Source of the DNA: Neokomagataea anthophila
GTDB lineage: Bacteria > Pseudomonadota > Alphaproteobacteria > Acetobacterales > Acetobacteraceae
Direction: 5' to 3'
Length of the DNA: 64,000 nucleotides
Assembly (NCBI RefSeq): GCF_018122595.1
Contig: NZ_JAGRQH010000002.1
Location: 62,001-126,000 of the forward strand
The notes beneath the pieces are model-generated. The model worked only from the letters and a program-made list of their open reading frames with translations, searched no databases and was not told the DNA's origin. Positions 8,064 through 16,773 of this stretch are shown in pieces. The translations under genes were made by a program, and so were the position numbers. Numbering within the stretch: position 1 is the first letter of the stretch; the number at the start of each line of letters is the position of its first letter.

Positions 8064-9527
8064 TTAGCCTTGTGCTTCAAGGTCCCGCACATAGCGGTCC
8101 AACAAACGCACGCCAAAGCCAGTTGCGCCCTTCGGTGTGACCGCTTCAGCCTTGCTCTTATACGCCGTACCCGCAATATCTAAATGCGCCCACGCCGTCT
8201 TTCCAACAAAGCGCTGCAAGAAACATGCTGCCAAAATAGCACTGCCCGGACGGCCACCAATATTCTTCATATCGGCAATATCGGTATCAATCTGCTTATC
8301 GTAAGCTGCGCCCATCGGCATACGCCACAGCTTTTCATCCACACTTGTTCCCGCACCCGCAAGCGCAGCGGCCAAGCCGTCATTATTACTGAACAACCCG
8401 GCATGCTCCGTGCCAAGGCTGACAACAATCGCCCCGGTCAGCGTAGCAAGATTAACAATCACACGTGGGTCAAAGCGCTCCTTTGTATAAGAGAGGGCAT
8501 CCGCCAGCACCAAGCGGCCTTCCGCATCCGTGTTCAGCACTTCAATGGTCTGACCGCTATGGCTCATCACCACATCACCCGGGCGCTGCGCCGTGCCGGA
8601 GACCATATTCTCCACAAGCCCCACAACACCAATGGCGTTCACCTTCGCCTTACGCTGCGCCAGCGTTGAAAGCAGGCCAACCACCGCCGCAGCACCGCCC
8701 ATATCAGCCTTCATCTCATCCATGCCAGCCGCTGGCTTGATAGAAATCCCGCCGCTATCGAAGGTGACGCCCTTACCCACGAAAGCAAGCGGTGCTTCAT
8801 CACCACCGCCGTCATGTCGCATGATAACCAAACGCGGTGGCGTTGCACTGCCCTGCGCCACACCCAACAGAGCGCCAAAGCCCAGCTCGGCCATAGCTTG
8901 CTCGTCCAGCACTTCAACTTTCAGACCGTGCTCTTCTAGCTCAACAATACGGTCAGCAAACGTCACTGGGTTCAGAACATTCGCTGGTTCATTCACCAGA
9001 TCACGCGCCAAAGAGACGCCACGACCCACGGCATTCAGATCAGCCCAACGTGCTGCTGCCGCATCATCAGCCACAACGTCAACACGCGCCAGAACCTTCT
9101 TTGGCACATTCTTCGTACGATATGCCGTGAAGCTATATGCCCCCAACACCGCACCAAGCGCTGCTTCTGGAGCAAATTTTTCAAGACCCGGCGCCAGCAT
9201 CAACACGGCATCTTCAACGCCTTCCAGCGCACGAACAGCCGCCGCACCTGCTTGCTCCATTCCCGTCGCAGCAACCTTAGACGCGCCCTTCTCAGCTGCA
9301 CCAACCAGTACCAACTGCGTAAACGCCGGAGACGGTGCCACTAACGACAACACTTGCCCCACATCGCCGCAGAACTCTTTTTGCGCAACAGCACGCAGGA
9401 CAGCACCGCCACACAGCGCATCCAAGCTCTTCAAATCTTCTGGGGATGCTGATGCACACAAGAACGCAACCGCACGAGGCGTCGCGTCATCAAGAGCCAA
9501 TGAGGGAACAAAAGATACGTCGAGCAT
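8064..9527 (-). CDS. pepA: leucyl aminopeptidase (M17)
   Basis: A 487-residue cytosolic leucyl aminopeptidase that removes N-terminal residues from peptides using two metal ions. The C-terminal catalytic domain has GKGVTFDSGG at about residues 252-261, MKADMGGAAAV just after, and the M17 signature NTDAEGRLVLADAL at about 333-346, giving the metal ligands and catalytic Lys/Arg. The ATG at 9527 is chosen because GGAGA lies 9 bases upstream; a TTG at 9536 would touch that site. It heads the leftward block and is divergent from the cysQ-like gene across about 160 bases. Confidence 0.96.
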   Translation of the reverse strand: MLDVSFVPSLALDDATPRAVAFLCASASPEDLKSLDALCGGAVLRAVAQKEFCGDVGQVLSLVAPSPAFTQLVLVGAAEKGASKVAATGMEQAGAAAVRALEGVEDAVLMLAPGLEKFAPEAALGAVLGAYSFTAYRTKNVPKKVLARVDVVADDAAAARWADLNAVGRGVSLARDLVNEPANVLNPVTFADRIVELEEHGLKVEVLDEQAMAELGFGALLGVAQGSATPPRLVIMRHDGGGDEAPLAFVGKGVTFDSGGISIKPAAGMDEMKADMGGAAAVVGLLSTLAQRKAKVNAIGVVGLVENMVSGTAQRPGDVVMSHSGQTIEVLNTDAEGRLVLADALSYTKERFDPRVIVNLATLTGAIVVSLGTEHAGLFSNNDGLAAALAGAGTSVDEKLWRMPMGAAYDKQIDTDIADMKNIGGRPGSAILAACFLQRFVGKTAWAHLDIAGTAYKSKAEAVTPKGATGFGVRLLDRYVRDLEAQG

Positions 9528-9686
9528 AATGACCAATCTCCAAAACGTTTGTCTTCAATAATCCTGCCCGTTATCGGAGAGCGCCCCTCCGCGCACAAGA
9601 GGCAAGTCACAAAGAAAGATCACCTTTCTGCGTCTAAGCCCCGTTTCCCCCATGACGGAGTGCCGCTCATGCGCTAGCGTAACATC

Positions 9687-10475
9687 ATGACAACACCTCG
9701 GATTGCCCCTGACGACGACCGCTCTTTGCTGAACCTCGCCGCGCGCTTGGCTCAAGAAGCCGGAGACATTATCAATACCATCCGTGCACGCGGATTTCAT
9801 ACCGAGCTTAAAGCGGACCGATCCGTTGTCACCGAAGCGGATACCGCCGCAGAGCGCCATATTCTTTCCCATTTACGTGCAGCATGCCCCGACATTGCCG
9901 CCATCAGTGAAGAAGAATTCGCAGCAGGCACACAACCCGAGGCCACACAAAGCTATTGGCTCATTGACCCGCTGGACGGCACGCGCGGCTTCGCAAGTGG
10001 AGGCAAAGACTTCACCGTCAATATCGGCCTTATCCGCGGAGACAGCCCGGCGCTCGGCGCCGTAGCCCTGCCCGGTTATGGAACGCTCTATACTGGCGGC
10101 AAAAATCTCGGTGCGTTCCGTACTGAACACGGAGAGACAACACCTATTCAAGCCGCTATTGCCTCTCCCGATGGACTACGCGTCCTCGCATCCAGCCATC
10201 ATGGGGACCCCGCTCTTTTAGAACGCTGGCTCAATGGCCGAAGCGTTCTTTCTCTCACCAAAATGGCATCATCCGTTAAATTCATGCGTGTTGCTGAAGG
10301 CGAAGCGGACTTTTATCCGCGCTTTGGCCCCACCATGGAATGGGATACCGCCGCACCACAAGCCATCCTTGAAGCCGCTGGCGGCCAACTCCTAGAGGCA
10401 AATAATACGCCCCTACGTTATGGTAAGCCCGGCCGATGCAACCCCGCTTTTTACTGCTTGGGCCGCACCGCATGA
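9687..10475 (+). CDS. cysQ: inositol monophosphatase family, CysQ-like 3'(2'),5'-bisphosphate nucleotidase
   Basis: A 262-residue magnesium-dependent phosphatase of the IMPase superfamily. The metal site is complete: SEEE at 74-77, DPLDGTRGF at 94-102, and EWDTAAP near 213-219. Wording around DPLDGT and the C-terminal PLRYGK favour the CysQ branch, which removes 3'-phosphoadenosine 5'-phosphate made during sulfate assimilation; an inositol-phosphatase role remains possible. The stop overlaps the start of the threonylcarbamoyl-AMP synthase gene (ATGA), so the two form an operon. Confidence 0.85.
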   Translation: MTTPRIAPDDDRSLLNLAARLAQEAGDIINTIRARGFHTELKADRSVVTEADTAAERHILSHLRAACPDIAAISEEEFAAGTQPEATQSYWLIDPLDGTRGFASGGKDFTVNIGLIRGDSPALGAVALPGYGTLYTGGKNLGAFRTEHGETTPIQAAIASPDGLRVLASSHHGDPALLERWLNGRSVLSLTKMASSVKFMRVAEGEADFYPRFGPTMEWDTAAPQAILEAAGGQLLEANNTPLRYGKPGRCNPAFYCLGRTA

Positions 10476-11461
10476 CACTGCATACAGAACATCTCTACGC
10501 CACACCTGCTGGTATCGAACACGCCGCCTCCCTGATCCGTGAAGGGCGCCTCGTCGCTTTCGGGACGGAAACCGTTTACGGTCTAGGTGCCCTTGCATCC
10601 TCTGACCAAGCCGTTGCCCGTATCTTTGCAGCCAAAGGCCGCCCAAAGTTCAACCCGCTGATCAGCCATTTCGCCGATGCCGACAGCGCCTTGGCTCAAG
10701 CGGACCTCCAAGGGCCAATCCAAGAACTCGCGCACAAACTCGCTGATGCCTTCTGGCCGGGCCCACTGACCCTTGTGCTGCCCCGTGCCCGCTCCTCCAG
10801 CATTTCCGACCTGACAGCGGCGGGCCTTGACAGCATCGCCCTGCGCGTTCCACGCGGACAAACGGCCCGCGCTTTGCTCCGCGCTGTCAATGCCCCCGTA
10901 GCTGCTCCCTCCGCCAACCTCTCAGGCACTGTCAGCCCATCAGACGCATTCCATGTGCTGCGTTCACTTGGGGGCCGCATTGATGCTGTCTTAGATTCAG
11001 GTCCATGCTCCGTCGGTGTTGAAAGCACCGTCTTGGATCTTACCCGCGAGACACCCACCCTACTTCGTCCCGGCGGCATTACCCTTGAAGAACTCACCGC
11101 CATCTGCGGCAAGGTTGCCCACCCGGATGACTTCGCTGACCTTCTACCAAGCTCTCCGGGTCGCCTCGCCTCACATTACGCTCCAGAACTGCCCGTCAGA
11201 CTGGATGCAACCACCGTTGAGCCACGCGAAGCCTTGCTAGCCTTCGGACCAGAAGCCCCTCCCGCCGCCTTAACGTGGAATCTCAGTGAGCAAGGCAATC
11301 TGGAAGAAGCCGCAGCGCGTCTTTTTGCGGGTTTACGCTTCCTTGATGCGGAAGGTGCCCGCCGCGGCCTTACCCGTATTGCCGCCCAGACGATACCACG
11401 ACACGGCCTTGGCCTCGCTATTCGTGACCGTCTGCGCCGCGCATCAGAACCGCGCTCATAA
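10472..11461 (+). CDS. tsaC: L-threonylcarbamoyladenylate synthase (Sua5/YrdC)
   Basis: A 329-residue enzyme that makes threonylcarbamoyl-AMP from threonine, bicarbonate and ATP, the first step of the t6A37 modification of ANN-decoding tRNAs. The YrdC fold shows GTETVYGLG at 31-39, KGRPKFNPL at 55-63 and APSANLSG near 145. After about residue 200 comes the extra Sua5 domain, introduced by SPGRLASHYAPE, so this is the long Sua5 form. The ATG at 10472 overlaps the upstream stop by 4 bases; reading further upstream would overlap cysQ needlessly. Confidence 0.93.
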   Translation: MTLHTEHLYATPAGIEHAASLIREGRLVAFGTETVYGLGALASSDQAVARIFAAKGRPKFNPLISHFADADSALAQADLQGPIQELAHKLADAFWPGPLTLVLPRARSSSISDLTAAGLDSIALRVPRGQTARALLRAVNAPVAAPSANLSGTVSPSDAFHVLRSLGGRIDAVLDSGPCSVGVESTVLDLTRETPTLLRPGGITLEELTAICGKVAHPDDFADLLPSSPGRLASHYAPELPVRLDATTVEPREALLAFGPEAPPAALTWNLSEQGNLEEAAARLFAGLRFLDAEGARRGLTRIAAQTIPRHGLGLAIRDRLRRASEPRS

Positions 11462-11488
11462 TCATCATAACGGGAGCTCGTCAGAGCC

Positions 11489-11995
11489 ATGTCGACACAT
11501 CGCCCCGATTCGGGCTCCCCTCAACTTGACCCACGCGAAACAAAAATTCTCTCGGACATCCTCGCATTAGTTTTAGATGAACAGAGCGGCACATCAGAGA
11601 ATGCCCTCAACGCACTCAAACAGCGCGCAACACGAAGCAACATAACAGGCGGCGCCCTCAAAAACCTTTTCACACACCTTATCCATACCGTTGGTGACCC
11701 ACCCCATACCCAGCGCCACATTACTCAACTCACACAACGCCTCCAAAAAGCTGACGAAAACATGTATCGAACTGCGCGCCAGAACGAAGCCCTCCGCACG
11801 GCGCTGCATAATGCCAAGCAAGAGAACACCCACCTTCGTCATGCCCTCTCTGACAAATCCTCGCCCTTCGCATGGCCCAAGACCACATTAATCGTAACCG
11901 CATTATTCGGACTATTGCTCGGAATCGCCGGGGCAGAAATTATTCACACCCTAACTGCAACACCAATACACCCACGCCCACTCTATTTCCGCTAA
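11489..11995 (+). CDS. hypothetical coiled-coil protein with C-terminal membrane anchor
   Basis: A 168-residue protein that I do not recognise. The N-terminal half is polar with a short helical stretch (ETKILSDILALVLDEQ). Residues of about 75-120 (ITQLTQRLQKADENMYRTAR and the following run) have coiled-coil character. A single transmembrane segment, TLIVTALFGLLLGIAGAEII, lies near residues 130-152, followed by a short tail. This suggests a tail-anchored protein whose coiled coil faces the cytoplasm. It starts 27 bases after tsaC and precedes lptF by 53 bases, a gap that contains a small TTTGGG/CCCAAA hairpin. Confidence 0.6.
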   Translation: MSTHRPDSGSPQLDPRETKILSDILALVLDEQSGTSENALNALKQRATRSNITGGALKNLFTHLIHTVGDPPHTQRHITQLTQRLQKADENMYRTARQNEALRTALHNAKQENTHLRHALSDKSSPFAWPKTTLIVTALFGLLLGIAGAEIIHTLTATPIHPRPLYFR

Positions 11996-12048
11996 GGCAC
12001 AACGCGTTTTGGGCTTCCCCCAAACGTCCCTGACCGCTAGACGGAAGC

Positions 12049-13194
12049 ATGGCCATTTCCAAGGGTTCATCCCTGCGCTACAGCCCCCCGCTCCTTGACC
12101 GCTATGTTCTGCGGCAACTCACCGTCGCACTTTGTGCGCTCTCTGGTGGTGCCGTTGCCTTGATATGGCTGATCCAGTCCCTGCACTTTATTCCTGTTAT
12201 TGTGCAACACGGCCTATCACTAACGGTCTTTATTGAGCTAACGGGCCTTTTGCTGCCCAATCTGCTCACCGTTATCCTGCCGATATCAACGTTTTTAGTG
12301 ATTTTATTTGCGTATCAGCGTATGGCGCAGGACCGCGAATTAACGGTTATGAAAGCCGCTGGCCGCTCTCCCTTAGAACTGGCACGCCCCGGTATTCTCT
12401 GTGCCAGCGCCGTTGTACTCATCAGTTTTCTGCTGACGCTATGGCTCGTTCCAGCCTCTGACTACGCGTTCCGCAAAAAACAAATGGCGATTACGAACCG
12501 CGTCGCCGCATTGCTGATTGAGGAAGGCGTTTTTACATCCGTCGGCAATAATCTCACAGTCTACGTCCGCTCACGCGATGCCAGCGGTCAATTACAAGGC
12601 GTCCTCATCGAGGATGACCGTGACCCGAAAACGCATGCTACCGTTCTCGCAGAGCGCGGCGCAGTCATCATGGTCAATGATCTACCACGCGTTGTGCTCT
12701 ACAATGGCTCACGCCAACAAATTGACCACAAAACAGGCCGCCTCAACGTCCTAACCTTTGGGCGCAACACTATTGAACTCGCTTCCGCCAAAAAAAGCAC
12801 ACATCTAGACCGCACTGCGGAAGAGCTTTCTCTCTTACAATTACTCCATTCTGATGGCCGCCCCGAACATACAAAATTTCTAGCTGAAGCGACGCACCGT
12901 CTCACCACCCCCTTCAGTGTCTTTTCCTACGCGATGATCGCCTTGGTCGCTGTCTTGCGCGGCGCCTTCTCACGCCATGGGAACATCACACGCCCCCTCA
13001 CCGCGATTTTCACCGTTGTCGGCCTCCTCGCACTCTCCTTGATTGTGCAAAATCTGGCAAACCGTACACCGGGACTAACACCGCTCATCTGGCTACAAAG
13101 CTTATTACCGGGCCTCATCGGTTTCGGTCTCCTCGCACGCGCTGGCGATAGCCTGAGCTTTTCATTCCGTCGCTCCGGGAACCGGCCTTCATGA
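12049..13194 (+). CDS. lptF: LPS export permease LptF
   Basis: A 381-residue inner-membrane permease of the LptB2FG ABC transporter, which extracts lipopolysaccharide from the inner membrane and feeds the Lpt bridge. It shows the family pattern: an N-terminal LLDRYVLRQL, three helices with the coupling segment AYQRMAQDRELTVMKAAGRS near residues 100-120, a periplasmic beta-jellyroll (about 145-275) and three C-terminal helices. It overlaps lptG by 4 bases (13191-13194). Being followed by lptG and lptD fits joint control of LPS transport. Confidence 0.95.
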   Translation: MAISKGSSLRYSPPLLDRYVLRQLTVALCALSGGAVALIWLIQSLHFIPVIVQHGLSLTVFIELTGLLLPNLLTVILPISTFLVILFAYQRMAQDRELTVMKAAGRSPLELARPGILCASAVVLISFLLTLWLVPASDYAFRKKQMAITNRVAALLIEEGVFTSVGNNLTVYVRSRDASGQLQGVLIEDDRDPKTHATVLAERGAVIMVNDLPRVVLYNGSRQQIDHKTGRLNVLTFGRNTIELASAKKSTHLDRTAEELSLLQLLHSDGRPEHTKFLAEATHRLTTPFSVFSYAMIALVAVLRGAFSRHGNITRPLTAIFTVVGLLALSLIVQNLANRTPGLTPLIWLQSLLPGLIGFGLLARAGDSLSFSFRRSGNRPS

Positions 13195-14378
13195 CATCTC
13201 TCGCCCGTACGACACGCCATTTATTAGAAGCAGCGCGCAACCTCATTACAGGGGAAGAGGGGCAATCCGGTTTTTCAACCACACTCGCCATTTACATTGC
13301 GCGCGTGTTCACCTTCAGCACAGTAGGCACCATCTTAGCCCTCACAGGGCTTGTCTCCCTGTTTGACTTTATTGACCTACTCCGCCGCGTTGCCGCACAC
13401 CCCGCCTCTCCAAGCGCACTCGCTTTAGAAATCGCCGCACTGCATATCCCTTTTTACCTGATTTATGTGCTGCCTTTTGGCATTCTCTTGGGCGGTATTA
13501 TTTGTTTTTTCCGGCTGACGCGCTCATCCGAACTCATCGTTGCACGTGCCGCCGGGATCTCGGCATGGCAGTTCCTTGCCAGCCCCCTCGCTTGTGCGCT
13601 GTTCATGGGTATTGTGACCACGACAGGCGTCTCATACCTCTCCTCAACGTTTTATCGCAAAGCAGAACAGCTCGACCAAACTTACCTTCGCACAGGCGGC
13701 AGTTCCCTGACCCTCAAAAGTGGCTCGCTCTGGTTACGCCAAGCCGATGACACCCTCACGAAGCACGGCGTTGCCATCCTACACGGCCAGGATGTTGAGC
13801 TGTCACATCAAAAGCTCGTCTTACACGGCGTTACGTTATTTCGTCTCGATACGCATGACGCGCTCATTGTACGGGTCGAAGCCCCAGAAGCGACCCTCCT
13901 GAACAACGAATGGCGCTTCCAAAATGCCGTCTCATTACGGCCAGATCACCTCCCCACACCTATTGGTACGTTATCCCTCACGTCAGACCTGACCATATCG
14001 CGCATTCAAGAAAGCTTTGCCTCCCCTGATACGCTCTCTGTGTTCGCTCTCCCTAGCTTCATTCACCTCATGGAGCGCTCAGGTTTTCCGTCGATACGCC
14101 ACAGACTGCATTTACAGTCACTACTAGCTCTTCCTATTCTAGCTGGAACCATGGCATTGGTATCAGCAGGGTTCTCCATGCGCCCGACACGTCGCGGCGG
14201 TGTCGCACGAATGTTGGGGTCAGGGGTTGCAGCGGGCTTTGCTTTGTTTACGATTTCAAAGGTCGCAGAAAAATTCGGTGAATCCGGTGCACTGCCGCCG
14301 GTACTCGCAGCATGGGCACCCACGGGCGCAGGTCTTTGCCTCGCTCTTGCACTCTTGCTGTACATGGAGGATGGTTAA
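13191..14378 (+). CDS. lptG: LPS export permease LptG
   Basis: A 395-residue partner of LptF in the LPS export transporter. The N-terminus has about 25 extra polar residues before the first helix (IYIARVFTFSTVGTILALTG). The cytoplasmic coupling region FRLTRSSELIVARAAGISAW is near residues 105-125, a periplasmic domain spans about 155-290, and three helices close the protein. The start is ATGA over the lptF stop. Its own stop overlaps a possible lptD start (TAATG at 14376-14380), indicating one transcription and translation unit. Confidence 0.95.
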   Translation: MTSLARTTRHLLEAARNLITGEEGQSGFSTTLAIYIARVFTFSTVGTILALTGLVSLFDFIDLLRRVAAHPASPSALALEIAALHIPFYLIYVLPFGILLGGIICFFRLTRSSELIVARAAGISAWQFLASPLACALFMGIVTTTGVSYLSSTFYRKAEQLDQTYLRTGGSSLTLKSGSLWLRQADDTLTKHGVAILHGQDVELSHQKLVLHGVTLFRLDTHDALIVRVEAPEATLLNNEWRFQNAVSLRPDHLPTPIGTLSLTSDLTISRIQESFASPDTLSVFALPSFIHLMERSGFPSIRHRLHLQSLLALPILAGTMALVSAGFSMRPTRRGGVARMLGSGVAAGFALFTISKVAEKFGESGALPPVLAAWAPTGAGLCLALALLLYMEDG

Positions 14379-16771
14379 TGGCGTCGCCCCGCGGGCAAGA
14401 CAAGAAGCAGGATTTCGTGCGCAATACACACACTCACACCTGCACAAACAAAAAGCAGTCTAGCATGAAGCAACGGTCTCCCCGCCGGTACCGTGCGTCC
14501 CTTGCCGCAGCAGCGTTAACCGGGACTGCACTTGCCTCTCCCTTCCAAGCGGATGCCAGTTCCATGCGCCGCGACAATAGCCATGTCGTCATAGTCGGCC
14601 GCCCTTCATCAGAAGGTGACCCTCTGACCTATCTGACGGACCATGAAGAATACGATAAAAACGGCGTTGTCACATGGCGCGGTAATGTCCGTGTCTGGCA
14701 GGGGGATCATGCTCTCCGCGCTGATATGATCCGTTATGACCGCAATACTGGTACCCTCACAGCCCAAGGGCATGTCGCCCTCATGGAGCCAGATGGCAGC
14801 ACAACCTATGCGGACACACTAGAATTCAGCCACGGCATGCATGACGGTATTGGCACCGCGCTGTATCTCCGCATGGAAGATAATGCCAAGCTCGCTGGGA
14901 ACGGCCTACGGCGCACACATGGCGTCATCAACGACCTCTCCAAAGCTGTATACACAGCATGTGAAGTCTGTAGCAAAGACCCCAACGCCCTGCCATTCTG
15001 GCAATTCAAAGCTTATAACGCGACGCAAGACACGCAGCATAAGCGTATTGAGTTTGACCATGCTTGGCTCCAAATGCTCGGCATTCCAGTCTTTTACTTC
15101 CCGCTTTTTTCCATGTCGGACCCATCCGTCAAACGCCAGAGCGGCTTCCTCATGCCCGGCATCAGCCCGCATGACCGCTTCTTGGGCACCTATTTCACTA
15201 TCCCCTATTTCTGGGCCATTGATCAGCATCAAGACGCCACAATTCGCCTGCTCGCATCATCACGCACCGGCCCAGAAATCACAGGCCAGTACCGAAACCG
15301 CCTCAATTTCGGCACCATCAACATCACTGCGGGCACAGCGTTCGACACACATCGCGCCAACCAATACGTCAACGTTTTTGGCAATAGTGTCGGGTCTTCA
15401 AACGAGTATGGGCTACAGGGATATTTCTTCGGCCGCGCCAATTTTGCCATTAATCAGCACTGGCAAGCTGGTGCGAATATCAACCTTGCCTCCTCTGCTA
15501 ACTATATGCGTGACTACCGCGTCTCTGGTTACGGGCAAGAAACCCTCAACTCAAACGTCTATGCTGAAGGCTATGGCGTCGGAGCCTATACGCGGATTGA
15601 TGCCCAAGCCTATCAAGGCTTGAACCAAGGCGTTATTCAAAACTCTCAGTTGCCATGGGTTTTGCCACGCTTCACCTATGCGTTCCAAGGACGCCCTGAC
15701 GCACTGGGCGGGCGCCTCAGCATCAAGACAACAGACTTCAATGTCTTCCGCTCCGTTGGCACGTCCGACCAACGTGGACAATTAGCGTTGCAATGGGACC
15801 GCCCTTTCCAAAACCGTTTGGGGCAGCAATGGCTTTTCACGGCACGCGTTGATTCCAACGTATACCGCGCCACTAACCTCTATATGCAGCCAATCTATGC
15901 TGCCCGAACGGACCATGCCGTCACGGGCCAAGCGCTGCCCACCATTGCATTACGTATGAACTGGCCCTTCTTACGCAGCTTCGCACACGGCAATGGCGCA
16001 CAAATCTTCGAACCTATGGCGCAAGTGATTGCCGCCCCTAATAGCGGCAACTCTTCCACACGCAACCGCCCCAACGAAGATAGCCTTGCCTACGAATTCA
16101 GCGACACCACGCTGTTTTCTCTCAATCGTTACATGGGAACGGACCGCCTAGACGGCGGGTTACGTGCGAATTTTGGTATCCATCAAAGCTGGAATTGGCG
16201 TGGTCATGAAGTGGATATGCTCGCAGGCGAAAGCATCCAAGAACATATCGACCATAACCGCATCCCTTATTCTGGCTTAGATCATCACCTTTCTGATCCC
16301 GTTGCCCGGATTCGAATTACCCCCAATAACGCGTTCGATATGACAGCGCGCGGACGCTACAACCCTTGGACGCACCAATTTGACTACGGCGAAGGCCTTA
16401 TCAGCACAGGTGCACCCATCTTACGCCTCACGGCCGGGTATGTGTATGCGCCTGTAACACCATATTATTATTACGCGACAGATTACGTCACACAGTCTCC
16501 AAACGCGCCTTACCTCCAGAAGACAAATGAAATTACTGGTGGTTTTTCAACGCATTGGCGCAATTATCACGCATCTGGCTTCTTCCGCCGCTCCCTCTCC
16601 CGCAAGCAATTCGTCGCCAATGGCGGTACCATTGGGTACAGCAATGACTGCTTTGGGCTAGATGTAATGTACATCAAACAATATACCCGTATCGGCGGCA
16701 TTCAGCGCAATACGACCATCCTCTTCAATTTTACGTTCAAGACGATCGGCACTTTCGGAATTAACGGTTGA
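14378..16771 (+). CDS. lptD: LPS-assembly outer-membrane protein LptD
   Basis: Outer-membrane translocon that inserts LPS into the outer leaflet with LptE. A cleavable signal (about SLAAAALTGTALASPFQADA) precedes the OstA/LptA-like beta-jellyroll (YDKNGVVTWRGNVRVW, LRADMIRYD, TLTAQGHV) and the large C-terminal beta-barrel with many alternating aromatic strands, ending in FNFTFKTIGTF. I give the ATG at 14378 because GGAGG lies 7 bases upstream and it overlaps the lptG stop. That start puts 29 polar residues before the ATG at 14465, which would give a conventional signal peptide but has only a weak ribosome site; either is possible. Cysteines near the jellyroll-barrel junction (CEVCSKD) may form the LptD disulfide. 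Confidence 0.93.
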   Translation: MASPRGQDKKQDFVRNTHTHTCTNKKQSSMKQRSPRRYRASLAAAALTGTALASPFQADASSMRRDNSHVVIVGRPSSEGDPLTYLTDHEEYDKNGVVTWRGNVRVWQGDHALRADMIRYDRNTGTLTAQGHVALMEPDGSTTYADTLEFSHGMHDGIGTALYLRMEDNAKLAGNGLRRTHGVINDLSKAVYTACEVCSKDPNALPFWQFKAYNATQDTQHKRIEFDHAWLQMLGIPVFYFPLFSMSDPSVKRQSGFLMPGISPHDRFLGTYFTIPYFWAIDQHQDATIRLLASSRTGPEITGQYRNRLNFGTINITAGTAFDTHRANQYVNVFGNSVGSSNEYGLQGYFFGRANFAINQHWQAGANINLASSANYMRDYRVSGYGQETLNSNVYAEGYGVGAYTRIDAQAYQGLNQGVIQNSQLPWVLPRFTYAFQGRPDALGGRLSIKTTDFNVFRSVGTSDQRGQLALQWDRPFQNRLGQQWLFTARVDSNVYRATNLYMQPIYAARTDHAVTGQALPTIALRMNWPFLRSFAHGNGAQIFEPMAQVIAAPNSGNSSTRNRPNEDSLAYEFSDTTLFSLNRYMGTDRLDGGLRANFGIHQSWNWRGHEVDMLAGESIQEHIDHNRIPYSGLDHHLSDPVARIRITPNNAFDMTARGRYNPWTHQFDYGEGLISTGAPILRLTAGYVYAPVTPYYYYATDYVTQSPNAPYLQKTNEITGGFSTHWRNYHASGFFRRSLSRKQFVANGGTIGYSNDCFGLDVMYIKQYTRIGGIQRNTTILFNFTFKTIGTFGING

Positions 16772-16773
16772 GC

